This document shows, in pieces, positions 55,740-64,000 of a stretch of DNA of 64,000 nt (its first letter is position 1; every line of letters starts with the position of its first letter). Under the pieces are notes generated by a model. That model was not told the origin of the DNA, ran no database searches, and saw nothing but the letters and a program-made list of their open reading frames with translations. The translations under genes and the position numbers were made by a program. Source of the stretch: Clostridium celatum DSM 1785 (lineage in GTDB: Bacteria > Bacillota > Clostridia > Clostridiales > Clostridiaceae); the NCBI RefSeq assembly GCF_000320405.1, contig NZ_KB291618.1, forward strand, positions 62,001 through 126,000, written 5' to 3'.

Positions 55740-56714
55740 TTATATTAACTTTGAAATATATTCATTTATATATGGAGAATCCCCTTCATATTTTTTTATA
55801 TCTTTTCCATTATTATGTAACCTTATTATAGCATTTCTTTTTATAACATTTTTTCCTCTCCATCCACATGAGGTTTTTGAAATATTTTCTTTGAAAAATT
55901 TATTATTCATTCCTGCATATATATCAATTTTTTCGTTACACATAAAATCTAAAGGTTTGAAAGCTTCAATATTAGAAAAATAAACTTCTTTATTATAAGG
56001 ACACTTTATTTGACATATATCACAGCCAAAAATTTTATCTTTTAAAAGTTTTATTTCAATTTCATTCAAATCCTTCTTTTGTGTAATATATGAAGAACAT
56101 ATATTAGGATTTTTCTTATTTATATTAATTGACTTAGTAGGACACTCTTTATAGCAATTATCACATTCCCCACACTCATTAAACATTTTAATTTCAGAAA
56201 ACTTTCTTTTATCTGTGCATTTTATATCCAAGTCAGTTATTATTTCTCCTAAAAATACATATGATCCATATTTCTTAGTTATAATCATATTATTTTTCCC
56301 AATAAATCCGATACCCGATAAATAAGCGATATATCTTTCTGGCAGCATGTTGCTATCTACAAAAGAGATAGCATTTCCACCTAATTCATTTATATATATA
56401 CATATTTTATCTAAATAACTTTTAACTACTCTATGATAATCTAATCCCTTTGTATATTTAGAAAATCCATTATCCATATCATTTTCTTTCCAAAGATAAG
56501 GGAAAGCTATTGAAATAATAGTTTTCCCATCTTCCATATATATATTAGGATTAATCCTTTTTTCTATATCTGATTCTTCAAATTCGTTTTCTAATAAATT
56601 TTCTTTTCTAAATTTAAAAAACTCTCTAAGTTCTTCAAACTTTCTACATTCTATAAATCCAATAGTATCTAATCCTAACGAATTACAATAGTTTATGATT
56701 TTTTCCTTTAGCAT
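55740..56714 (-). CDS. queG: Epoxyqueuosine reductase
   Basis: Cobalamin- and Fe-S-dependent last step of queuosine synthesis on tRNA. It has 324 residues, on the short side because the C-terminal HEAT-like extension is missing. An N-terminal cobalamin-binding region with SIAFPYLW and GFIGKNNMII, then two 4Fe-4S sets CGECDNCYKECP and CDICQIKCP. The ATG at 56714 has only a weak GGTGAT site and lies 2 bases from cysE, so it depends on translational coupling. It is unrelated to cysteine metabolism. Confidence 0.92.
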   Translation of the reverse strand: MLKEKIINYCNSLGLDTIGFIECRKFEELREFFKFRKENLLENEFEESDIEKRINPNIYMEDGKTIISIAFPYLWKENDMDNGFSKYTKGLDYHRVVKSYLDKICIYINELGGNAISFVDSNMLPERYIAYLSGIGFIGKNNMIITKKYGSYVFLGEIITDLDIKCTDKRKFSEIKMFNECGECDNCYKECPTKSININKKNPNICSSYITQKKDLNEIEIKLLKDKIFGCDICQIKCPYNKEVYFSNIEAFKPLDFMCNEKIDIYAGMNNKFFKENISKTSCGWRGKNVIKRNAIIRLHNNGKDIKKYEGDSPYINEYISKLI

Positions 56715-56716
56715 AT

Positions 56717-57316
56717 TTAAATCACCATATCATTATATATTTTTTTACTATTCCCTCTATAATCACCCATCTCGATTATACTAGTTTCTTCTCTCCTGGG
56801 CTTTACTATATTTTTTGCTGGTATTCCAACTGCTGTAGCACCACAAGGAACATCTTTTAAAACAACTGAATTAGCTCCTATTTTGGCATTACTTCCGATA
56901 TATATAGGGCCAAGTACTTTAGCACCTGCACCAATTACTACATTATTACCCAGTGTAGGATGCCTTTTACCTTTATCTTTTCCAGTTCCGCCCAAAGTAA
57001 CACCATGGTATAAAAGAACATCATCACCAATCTCTGCAGTTTCACCAATTACTACACCCATTCCATGATCAATAACTAATCCTTTTCCTATTTTTGCTCC
57101 TGGATGTATTTCTATACCTGTAAAAAATCTAGATATTTGAGAAATAAGCCTAGCTAAAAAGAATAACTTTTTTGTATATAAATAGTGAGCTATTCTATAT
57201 GAAATAAGTGCATTTATTGTTGGATAAAGCAAGAACACCTCTATCTTACTTCTAGCTGCTGGATCATTTTCCATAACCCTATTCAAATCATAAGATAAAT
57301 TTTCAAATAACTTCAT
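56717..57316 (-). CDS. cysE: Serine O-acetyltransferase
   Basis: Makes O-acetylserine from serine and acetyl-CoA, the substrate of CysK. It has 199 residues: helical N-terminus, then left-handed beta-helix hexapeptide repeats (about 75-165) with [16 protein letters not shown] and [16 protein letters not shown]. The ATG follows GGAGGAGATAAAAT. It follows cysK by 185 bases and shares its Cys T-box control if read through. Confidence 0.95.
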   Translation of the reverse strand: MKLFENLSYDLNRVMENDPAARSKIEVFLLYPTINALISYRIAHYLYTKKLFFLARLISQISRFFTGIEIHPGAKIGKGLVIDHGMGVVIGETAEIGDDVLLYHGVTLGGTGKDKGKRHPTLGNNVVIGAGAKVLGPIYIGSNAKIGANSVVLKDVPCGATAVGIPAKNIVKPRREETSIIEMGDYRGNSKKIYNDMVI

Positions 57317-57501
57317 ATTTTATCTCCTCCGTATTATCTTAGCCATTATTTATTTTCCAATACCCCTCTAACTTATTGCTACCTACTTATTACTACCTAA
57401 AGTTAATCGAAAAAACTATAATATACCATTCCAGAAATTAATATGATTTCATTAGGAATTTATATCATAATTTTTTCTGATTTAACTTTTCTATATAATT
57501 A

Positions 57502-58410
57502 TTATTCGTATATTCCCATTGAAATATATTTTTCTCCGCCATCTGGAGCTATCGCTAGTACTTTCTTGCCTTTGCCAGCTTCTTTTGCAAGTTGTAAGGC
57601 TGCATAAACAGCTGCTCCTGCTGATATTCCAATTAAAACACCTTCTTTTTTGGCAAATTCAACTGCTGTATTTATAGCATCTTTATCATCAACTGCTACT
57701 ACTTTATCAACATATTCTGCTTCATAATTTTTGGGTATAAACCCAGCTCCAATTCCTTGAATTTTATGTGCACCTGGTTTTTTTCCTGAAAGAACTTGTG
57801 AGTTACTTGGTTCAACTGCAACTATATTTATTTTAGATATCTTTTGCTTTAAATTTTTTCCTACACCTGTTATAGTTCCACCAGTACCAACACCTGCAAC
57901 AAATATATCTAAATCATTTATATCTTCATATATTTCTTCTGCAGTTGTTTCATAATGTTTTTCAGGATTAGCTACATTTTCAAATTGTTGTGGTAAAAAA
58001 TATCCATGTTCTTTAACTAGAGATGTAGCTTTCTCAATTGCACCTTTCATTCCTTTAGAACCATCTGTTAATACAAGCTCTGCTCCATATGCCTTTATTA
58101 AATCTCTTCTTTCCTTACTCATAGTTTCCGGCATTACTATTATTACTCTATAACCTTTTATTCTTCCTATCATTGCAAGTGCAATCCCTGTGTTACCACT
58201 TGTAGGCTCTACAATTACTGAACCTTCCTTTAATAATCCCATTTCTTCAGCTTTCTCAATCATTCCAAGCGCTGCTCTATCTTTTATACTTCCACCTAAA
58301 TTAAATTTCTCTAACTTAACGTATACTTCTGCACTATTTTCATCTACCATATTGTTTAACTTTAGTATTGGTGTTCTCCCTATTAATTCAATTGCATTGT
58401 TATAAATCAT
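57502..58410 (-). CDS. cysK: Cysteine synthase (O-acetylserine sulfhydrylase)
   Basis: PLP enzyme that joins sulfide to O-acetylserine. It has 302 residues: PLP-binding Lys43 in GGSIKDRAAL, PTSGNTGIAL phosphate/substrate loop (69-78), GTGGTITGVG. The start follows TTGGAGGTAGTAAT. A T-box leader with a Cys-type discriminator precedes it, so shortage of charged tRNA-Cys switches it on. Confidence 0.96.
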   Translation of the reverse strand: MIYNNAIELIGRTPILKLNNMVDENSAEVYVKLEKFNLGGSIKDRAALGMIEKAEEMGLLKEGSVIVEPTSGNTGIALAMIGRIKGYRVIIVMPETMSKERRDLIKAYGAELVLTDGSKGMKGAIEKATSLVKEHGYFLPQQFENVANPEKHYETTAEEIYEDINDLDIFVAGVGTGGTITGVGKNLKQKISKINIVAVEPSNSQVLSGKKPGAHKIQGIGAGFIPKNYEAEYVDKVVAVDDKDAINTAVEFAKKEGVLIGISAGAAVYAALQLAKEAGKGKKVLAIAPDGGEKYISMGIYE

Positions 58411-58451
58411 ATTACTACCTCCAATATAGTTTTTAAATATTTTTTAAATAT

Positions 58452-58833
58452 AAAAAAACCTCGTCTCTATATATAGAGACGAAGTTTACTTCGCGGTTCC
58501 ACTCTAATTAAACCATCATAATAATAATGATTTCCCTCATTCTACAGTACTAAATAATACCTGATCACTATAACGGGTGCTACCGTAAAACCTTACTATT
58601 ATTTCAGGCTTAAACTCCAAAGGGCACTTCATATAAAGTGATTCTTAGCTTTACTATAAGCTTAGAGGAATTTATCCATGTCATACTAAGTTAACTTCAT
58701 TTGAAGTTCTACAGTAACTAAACATCAGATAAATTACCGGTAAAAAGTTCACAGCATCCTTTTCTCTCTGTAACCATCCTTTATACTACTTTCCTTCTTC
58801 ATAGTCTTAATTCCGAGTATTTAACTAAACTTT
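58452..58833 (-). ncRNA. T-box leader, probably tRNA-Cys-sensing
   Basis: Minus-strand RNA of about 380 bases with stem I at its 5' end (GGTTACAGAGAG, TTTTTACCGG), the T-box AGAGTGGAACCGCG (58505-58492) and a terminator CGTCTC/GAGACG followed by seven U (58485-58452). The UGGA of the T-box pairs with UCCA of the tRNA acceptor end, requiring U73, as in tRNA-Cys. The downstream cysK gene agrees. The specifier codon was not fixed by eye. Confidence 0.92.
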
Positions 58834-58841
58834 ATATTTTT

Positions 58842-58869
58842 ATTATATTCTTATATTTCAAAAAGTCAA
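58842..58869 (-). promoter_or_regulatory. Promoter of the cysK T-box transcript
   Basis: TTGACT (58869-58864), 16-base spacer, TATAAT (58847-58842). Confidence 0.72.
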
Positions 58870-58886
58870 CACTTTTTGGGAATTTT

Positions 58887-60140
58887 TTACTTATTCTTCT
58901 TCTTCCATATAGGATATAATATTTCATCAATTAAATCATGTGTATTTACCACACCTATTAACATGTTTTTTTCATCTACAACTGGTATTGTTAATAAATC
59001 ATACTTTGCTGAAATTTCAACAGCCTCATGTATATCTTCATAGTGCTTAAGAACATCTATATTTTCATTCATTATTTCCTTAGCCTTAACACTTGAATCA
59101 TTTAACAGTAAATCCTTTAATCCAAGTACTCCTATAAGCCTATCCTCTTCATCTTTTATAAATATAGAATTTAATTCTTCATCTTCTGGATTAGTTTCTC
59201 TTAATATATCTATTATTTCTCCAATAGTAATATCTAAATTAAAAGCAATAAAATCCTTACTCATTACACTTCCAACTGTTTCGTCTTCATATTTTAGTAA
59301 TTCTTTTACTTCTTCAGCATCTTCAGTTTCTAAATTTACAAGTATCTTTTCTCTTTCATCATCATTAAGTTCATCTAAAATATCAGCAATTTCATCATTA
59401 GGCATATTCTCTAATACTTCAGCCGCTTTAGCTTCACTTAAATCTTTAAGTATACTTCCCCTATACTCTGGTTCAATTTCTTCTAGAGTATCTGCCGCTA
59501 AATCCTCATCTAAAGATTCAATTATTTGCTTTCTATGCCCTGCATCAAGATTCTCTAATATATCAGCTAAGTCAGCTGGATGTAATGTAGATAGTTTTTT
59601 ATATGGCACTGAAATTTGCAAATTTTTATTTACCATTTCTAAAGATTCAACATCATCCCACATAAGAACTTTATCATCATAATCCTTATTCATAACCTTA
59701 TATATAAACTTTCCTAAACCTTGACACTTCATTCTTCTGAACTTAGCAAGCGGTCCTGTTTCAACAGCAATTACTCTATATTCTCCAGCAATTTCTGCTA
59801 TTCTTAAGTCATCAACTCTTACAACTTGCTTACCATTAATATCAACAATCTTTTTATCTAATAAGTTTCTAGATAGTAAATAAGAATACGTTCTTGGAAG
59901 TATTTCCTTACTACCTCTTGTCATTATCTTAACATTGTTATCTATAGAATAAAAAATTATACTTCTAAATTCATAATGAAAAGTAACTCCATCTCGTCTC
60001 ACCTTATAACCTATTACTCTTGGATATCCATCATCAGTAGTTACGTATATATCCTTTAACTCCCCTAGCACATCATTAAATTCGTCATACATCTTCTTGC
60101 CTAATATACTAGTAAATAGGAAAACAGATAGTTTTTCCAT
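58887..60140 (-). CDS. Soluble MgtE-N/CBS-domain protein
   Basis: The 417 residues begin at ATG 60140 (AAGGAGG site); an earlier in-frame start has no such site. The N-terminal half has a PRC-barrel-like domain, twice repeated (about 1-165), followed by an MgtE_N superhelix (about 190-295; LHPADLADILENLD) and a pair of CBS domains (about 300-405). There is no membrane helix, so it is not a transporter. Family proteins are thought to sense Mg2+ or adenosyl ligands and may act on a channel encoded elsewhere. The true mgtE is at the other end of the window. Confidence 0.86.
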   Translation of the reverse strand: MEKLSVFLFTSILGKKMYDEFNDVLGELKDIYVTTDDGYPRVIGYKVRRDGVTFHYEFRSIIFYSIDNNVKIMTRGSKEILPRTYSYLLSRNLLDKKIVDINGKQVVRVDDLRIAEIAGEYRVIAVETGPLAKFRRMKCQGLGKFIYKVMNKDYDDKVLMWDDVESLEMVNKNLQISVPYKKLSTLHPADLADILENLDAGHRKQIIESLDEDLAADTLEEIEPEYRGSILKDLSEAKAAEVLENMPNDEIADILDELNDDEREKILVNLETEDAEEVKELLKYEDETVGSVMSKDFIAFNLDITIGEIIDILRETNPEDEELNSIFIKDEEDRLIGVLGLKDLLLNDSSVKAKEIMNENIDVLKHYEDIHEAVEISAKYDLLTIPVVDEKNMLIGVVNTHDLIDEILYPIWKKKNK

Positions 60141-60275
60141 ACAACTTCCTCCTTCATTAACAGAGAGGAAATTCAATATTTATAATGAGCTACAATTTTC
60201 TTTTGCTAATTTTGTGTAAATTAAACCTATAAAATTACTACTATTTGCTCAATTTACTTTAGTAAATAAAATTTA

Positions 60276-60395
60276 CTATACATAAGTTTTACTTGCTAAA
60301 GCTAAAGTTGGAATCTCACTTAAATGAAAGTTTTTCTCTCTTTTTATGTTTATATTCAATTTTCTTAAATTTATCCTCTGAGGGACACCCTCCAT
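60276..60395 (-). CDS. Candidate 39-residue small protein in the leader region
   Basis: ATG 60395 follows GGTGGTGAG at close distance. The peptide starts MEGVPQRINLRKLNINIKR and ends LALASKTYV (TAG at 60276). An overlapping ORF in another frame (60411-60316, MVVRLNGGCPSEDKFKK) has no ribosome binding site. The stretch 60141-60629 otherwise has one terminator (60490-60512) and a small hairpin GAGGG/CCCTC inside this ORF; nothing else was seen. Confidence 0.3.
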   Translation of the reverse strand: MEGVPQRINLRKLNINIKREKNFHLSEIPTLALASKTYV

Positions 60396-60489
60396 TTAAT
60401 CTCACCACCATTTTTTATAAATTTAATTTTTTCAATTGACTATACAATAATCTTGCAGCAAAATATTTCAATTTATTTTAAACTACATA

Positions 60490-60512
60490 CAAAAACCCCT
60501 TTTTAGGGGTGT
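60490..60512 (-). terminator. Terminator of the membrane protein gene
   Basis: ACCCCT with AGGGGT around a 4-base loop, five U after it on the minus strand, 120 bases beyond the stop at 60630. Confidence 0.75.
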
Positions 60513-60629
60513 CTCATATTAATATTATATTAAAGCAACTCTAAAAGGCAATACTTTAAATACCATATATTTATTAAATTATATTTTTATTTAGATATAC
60601 CTTGATTTTTACTCTAAACATATCCTTTT

Positions 60630-61277
60630 TTACCTTATTTTAAAAGTATTTATAGCATTATAACTACAAATAAGCATAAAAACCTCTCCTACAATATTAT
60701 ATGGAAAAATCATCATATTGCTCACAAACATAATAAATTCTCCTATTAATACTATTAATGAAATCATCAATAACCTCATCCCTTTTTTATTACTATAAGG
60801 TTTATCTCCTAAAAGAAGGGTTATAATCATAATAGCTGCCAATATTATTAAATAAATTAAACTTGGTACTAATATTTCTTTAAATCTTACAATAAACCCA
60901 AATACACTATCTATTTTAATATCAAGCTTATAAATTTTTATAATAATTACATAACTTATAATTAGTATAATTGTAAAAACATAATTATAATCAAAACTTT
61001 TATCTTCCATCCTCAAAAAAATATATAGCGCTATTAATGCCAAAAGTGGAATTGCTATATAGTTAGTTTGCGTTAATGATTTCATACTATATATTATGCT
61101 TTGCTTTTCAACTATCCATAAAACTACCAAAGAGATATATCTAAGTAAAAGTGTTAGTAATGCTATTGAATATACTAATTTTATTTTTTTAGGTGATTTT
61201 TTATTATTCAAATACATTAGATAAAAAATAAAAATAATTATAAATAATAATATACATAAATAAGTAAAAGCTATCAT
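60630..61277 (-). CDS. Polytopic membrane protein of unknown function
   Basis: The 215 residues have six to seven hydrophobic segments (about 3-22, 35-55, 72-88, 98-113, 132-157, 170-190, 192-210) with short charged loops. No motif of a known family was recognised. The ATG follows AAAGGAAGTAAAAT. It is 71 bases downstream of the lipid-kinase gene and may be co-transcribed with it. Confidence 0.72.
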   Translation of the reverse strand: MIAFTYLCILLFIIIFIFYLMYLNNKKSPKKIKLVYSIALLTLLLRYISLVVLWIVEKQSIIYSMKSLTQTNYIAIPLLALIALYIFLRMEDKSFDYNYVFTIILIISYVIIIKIYKLDIKIDSVFGFIVRFKEILVPSLIYLIILAAIMIITLLLGDKPYSNKKGMRLLMISLIVLIGEFIMFVSNMMIFPYNIVGEVFMLICSYNAINTFKIR

Positions 61278-61348
61278 ATTTTACTTCCTTTCAAAAATAC
61301 TATTATTTATAATTATTAATTTTACTTTTTATTTATTCTTTAAATAAA

Positions 61349-62230
61349 TTAATTTATTCCTAAAATTTTAACTCCACCTTTAATACATTTAACTTCTAGT
61401 GGAAAATCTGGTCCTCTTTCACCATCAATATCAGTAACAATTCCTTCATCACACTCTATATGAATATGTTCTGTTTTAAAATATAGCACTCCTTCTGAAT
61501 CTAGATGTTCACCTCTTAGTATTTTTATAAATAAAGGTATTAACTCGTAAAGAGGTACAGCTTTAAATATGATAACATCTAATTTTCCATCTGTAGCACT
61601 TGCTTTATTAGCTAAAGAAAAATTACCTGCAGTTTGCCCATTAAACACTAACATAAGATACATATTACCTTCAAAATTTACTTCATCAGAAGTTATTTTA
61701 ACCTTTAAAGGTCTAAAATTAGGTAACTCTTCTAAACCTTTTAAATAATATGCAAGCTTTCCTATTGTATTCTTTAAATTTATATCTGTCTTTTGAGAAA
61801 CATCTGTAAATAACCCCGTACTAGCTACATTTACAAAATATTTATCATTTATGCTTCCAAGATCTACTCCAACAGCACTTGAATTTATTATTTTTCTACA
61901 AGCTTCATTTACATCAAAAGGTATACCTAGGAATTTAGCAAAATCATTTGCAGTACCTACTGGCAAAATAGCAATTGGTAATGAAATTCCTAACTTAGCC
62001 ATAGCATTAACAACAGAATCTACTGTTCCATCTCCACCGGCAATAAGTATATATTCATAGTTGCCACCTTTAACATCTGCAAATGCCTCTTCTATTCCAC
62101 ATTCTCTTTTTATTCTATAAGGAACAATAGTATATCCTGATTCTTGATGAATATTTATTACATTGTCTAACTTAGCCAAAATAACATTTTCCCCCGAATA
62201 TGGATTATATATTAATTTAACTTTTTTCAT
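61349..62230 (-). CDS. Diacylglycerol kinase family protein (YegS/DagK type)
   Basis: Phosphorylates diacylglycerol or a related lipid with ATP. It has 293 residues from ATG 62230 (GGAGGG site; the GTG just before lies inside it). Motifs: IYNPYSGE near the start, AGGDGTVDSVVNAM (64-77), VGTANDFAKFLG, and DVDLG-like GVDLGSINDKYFVN. All DAGK catalytic motifs are present. It lies divergent from pssA, so phospholipid metabolism genes sit side by side. Confidence 0.9.
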   Translation of the reverse strand: MKKVKLIYNPYSGENVILAKLDNVINIHQESGYTIVPYRIKRECGIEEAFADVKGGNYEYILIAGGDGTVDSVVNAMAKLGISLPIAILPVGTANDFAKFLGIPFDVNEACRKIINSSAVGVDLGSINDKYFVNVASTGLFTDVSQKTDINLKNTIGKLAYYLKGLEELPNFRPLKVKITSDEVNFEGNMYLMLVFNGQTAGNFSLANKASATDGKLDVIIFKAVPLYELIPLFIKILRGEHLDSEGVLYFKTEHIHIECDEGIVTDIDGERGPDFPLEVKCIKGGVKILGIN

Positions 62231-62498
62231 TATATCCCTCCACACTTAATTTTCCTTAATAAATTATATCATAAAACAATTTCATATAACTTAGCAATGG
62301 TAATTGTTAATATTATCTGTTATTTCCTTATTTTTATATCATTATTTTTCATATGTACCTAACTTTATCTATATAATATTATATAAATAAGTTTATACAC
62401 ATATTACCATAACTCTAATAATGTTATTTTCTATTAAATTTTATTTTACTTTGTGTTATAATTGTATCTTATTATAAGATATACTTAGGAGTGATTAT

Positions 62499-63020
62499 AT
62501 GAAAAAAAGTTGTATTCCTAACATCTTTACATTTATTAATTTATCTTTTGGAATACTATCTCTACTTTCTACCTTTGAAGAAAAATATAAGTTAGCTTGT
62601 ATTTTTATACTTTTAGCAGCATTGGTAGATAGATACGATGGTAGGATAGCTAGATTTCTAAATGTTTCTAGTGATCTTGGTAAAGAGTTAGATTCACTAG
62701 CAGATTTAGTATCATTTGGTGTTGCACCTGCTATTTTAATATTTCTAATATTTGATTTTAATACTTTGGGACCAAGTGGCTTGTTCGGGTATATTTCATT
62801 ACTTTTATTTCCTATATGTGGTGCATTTAGACTTGCTAGATATAATGCTAGTGAATTTAATGGAGTTTTTACCGGGGTTCCTATTACTGTTACTGGAAGT
62901 TTTTTAGCTTTATTCGCTTTATTTACTGTTAATGGAAATATTTCTGCTATTATTCCTTTTTTATTAATATTATTATGTTCTTATTTAATGGTAAGTACTT
63001 TTAAACTAAGGAAATTCTAA
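62499..63020 (+). CDS. pssA: CDP-diacylglycerol--serine O-phosphatidyltransferase
   Basis: Makes phosphatidylserine from CDP-diacylglycerol and serine. It has 173 residues and about five membrane helices. The CDP-alcohol phosphatidyltransferase motif D47-G48-x2-A51-R52-x8-G61-x3-D65-x3-D69 is complete. The start follows TTAGGAGTGATTAT. An inverted repeat TATCTTA/TAAGATA (about 62466-62482) lies just ahead of the ribosome binding site and could be an operator. A psd decarboxylase partner is not in the window. Confidence 0.94.
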   Translation: MKKSCIPNIFTFINLSFGILSLLSTFEEKYKLACIFILLAALVDRYDGRIARFLNVSSDLGKELDSLADLVSFGVAPAILIFLIFDFNTLGPSGLFGYISLLLFPICGAFRLARYNASEFNGVFTGVPITVTGSFLALFALFTVNGNISAIIPFLLILLCSYLMVSTFKLRKF

Positions 63021-63042
63021 CACTACAACTGGTTATATAATT

Positions 63043-63088
63043 TTAAAAGGGCTGTATCATTTTATTTAATTTTGATTCAGCCCTTCAC
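63043..63088. terminator. Terminator between convergent genes
   Basis: AAGGGCTGTATCA (63047-63059) with TGATTCAGCCCTT (63073-63085). A U run exists on the minus side and a weaker one on the plus side. Confidence 0.75.
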
Positions 63089-63097
63089 AAATCTTTT

Positions 63098-63481
63098 TTA
63101 TTTATCATCCTTATATTTTTTTACTTCTTTAAACTCTTCTCTTGTCATTGTTGCATCATTAAAAAGCAATTCTTCATCAACTTCTGTCAATATAGCCTTA
63201 TTATCACCCTTCTTTAGCATATAATCTCCAATAACTGCACAATAATGAAAATAACTTTCTCCACAATCATCTATTAATTCAATTAAATGATCAATTGTTT
63301 CTCCCAATTTATCTGCCCTATGAACAGCATCTTTAACATAACTTGTTCTTGCTTCATTTATATTATTAAGTTCTGCTGCTCCAGCAATCAACAATCTATA
63401 TGAATCCACCATAGATCTCAATAATTGCGTTAAATTATTTACATTACTATAATACTCTTTCATTAATTGATTATATTTCAT
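63098..63481 (-). CDS. Small helical protein of unknown function
   Basis: 127 residues, mostly predicted helix with no membrane segment and no signal peptide (MKYNQLMKEYYSNVNNL at the start, EEFKEVKKYKDDK at the end). The start follows TTGAGGTGTTAA. It lies 35 bases after the gene at 63517 on the same strand and is probably in its operon. No family recognised. Confidence 0.7.
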   Translation of the reverse strand: MKYNQLMKEYYSNVNNLTQLLRSMVDSYRLLIAGAAELNNINEARTSYVKDAVHRADKLGETIDHLIELIDDCGESYFHYCAVIGDYMLKKGDNKAILTEVDEELLFNDATMTREEFKEVKKYKDDK

Positions 63482-63516
63482 TTAACACCTCAATTTAATG
63501 AATTTTAACTTATTAT

Positions 63517-63921
63517 CTACTTATTCTTACAGTCCTTCTTGTCAACATTATTAATATATTCATCATCTAATTCACTAAATATATCCGTAGAGATTTTACA
63601 CTTATCAGCTACCTCTTTACTCTTAAGTTCTATATACATAGTATTTATTTCTATACACTCTTTTTTTGCTGCTTTATTTTTAATAGCTACATTTGTTTTC
63701 TCTTCAATAGTACTTTCTGCTTTTTTATTACTTATAATAGTTTCTTTTTTTGCTTCACTTACACTACTCTCCTTAATTGGTATATTCTCAGTTGCCTTAG
63801 TTTTTGTACTTTCTCTATATAAATTTGTGTCTAACTCTAAGTTATTGCTTTCTTCATTAAAAACAAAATTTTCTCCATAAATTACAGGAACAAAAAACTC
63901 TTTAGGTATTGATATAAACAT
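63517..63921 (-). CDS. Unknown small protein with low-complexity middle
   Basis: 134 residues. A hydrophobic start (MFISIPKEFFVPVIYG) is followed by a Lys/Glu/Thr-rich, probably disordered middle (about 35-95) and a mixed C-terminal part with two Cys (residues about 89 and 108) and a CKNK end. The start follows AGGAGGTGGAATC, 11 bases after the upstream gene. No family recognised. Confidence 0.68.
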   Translation of the reverse strand: MFISIPKEFFVPVIYGENFVFNEESNNLELDTNLYRESTKTKATENIPIKESSVSEAKKETIISNKKAESTIEEKTNVAIKNKAAKKECIEINTMYIELKSKEVADKCKISTDIFSELDDEYINNVDKKDCKNK

Positions 63922-63932
63922 GATTCCACCTC

Positions 63933-64000
63933 CTATGCATCATTAGATTCACAATATGCTTTAAAATATTCTCTTGGATATGAACATAGTGGGCATTTTA
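63933..64000 (-). CDS. C-terminal end of a rubredoxin/rubrerythrin-like protein (runs off the window)
   Basis: The last 22 codons read KCPLCSYPREYFKAYCESND and a final A before TAG at 63933. CPLC followed by YPREYF is the second half of a rubredoxin-like iron or zinc knuckle, as at the C-terminus of rubrerythrins. The stop lies 11 bases before the start of the next gene. Confidence 0.6.
   Translation of the reverse strand, partial: KCPLCSYPREYFKAYCESNDA

Overview
The window is very AT-rich and gene-dense. Start sites carry strong AGGAGG-type ribosome binding sites, and GTG, TTG and possibly ATA starts occur. The gene content (cggR-gap-pgk-tpi-gpmI glycolytic cluster, Cys T-box, YesM/YesN two-component pair, many PTS genes, VanW and DegV proteins, a GH25 muramidase without a signal peptide, a CBM32/NPCBM M60 protease) points to Clostridium sensu stricto, probably a gut or mucosal saccharolytic species. 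The species cannot be fixed from the sequence alone. No rRNA, tRNA, CRISPR array or insertion sequence was found.

Layout. 1-1.1 kb: start of mgtE behind a long leader with its own promoter, a terminator-type hairpin and a 26-codon ORF. 1.2-15.6 kb: a sucrose locus split in two. scrK-scrB lie at 1.2-3.6 kb and scrR-scrA at 12.8-15.5 kb, joined by shared LacI-type operators. Between them sit a small membrane protein and a 7.35-kb gene for a secreted M60 mucin-type zinc protease controlled by a class I cyclic-di-GMP riboswitch. 15.8-25.4 kb: housekeeping genes (smpB, rnr, secG, eno), a glycosyltransferase-deacetylase-flippase-like envelope operon and a small kinase-like protein. 25.7-39.7 kb: a carbohydrate island with manA, a ROK glucokinase, a GH1 phospho-beta-glycosidase, cellobiose/lactose-type PTS IIA, IIB and IIC, two GntR/UTRA regulators, a beta-glucoside-kinase-like ROK protein, a YesM/YesN pair with a membrane-anchored solute-binding protein, and a C-terminal-only GH36 remnant. 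39.9-48.4 kb: DegV and the glycolytic cluster under a recognisable CggR operator, interrupted by an opposite-strand CHASE3-like membrane protein. 48.7-64 kb: DegV, trmL, VanW/G5 protein, GH25 muramidase, ddl, nth, plsC, queG, cysE, cysK (Cys T-box), an MgtE-N/CBS protein, a diacylglycerol-kinase-like gene, pssA and small unknown genes.

How the parts work together. Sugar enters through PTS transporters (sucrose, beta-glucoside type), is trimmed by phosphoglycosidases and kinases, and feeds the adjacent lower-glycolysis genes. CggR and probably CcpA set the flux. The protease adds host-glycoprotein attack and is tied to c-di-GMP, the signal for the motile/sessile switch.

Caution. Five genes (protease, glycosyltransferase, solute-binding protein, pgk, cggR) are each broken by a single-base indel, mostly in short homopolymers, and one GntR gene has an in-frame TGA. 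Because pgk is normally indispensable, at least some of these are more likely sequence errors than true pseudogenes. Repaired spans are given below.
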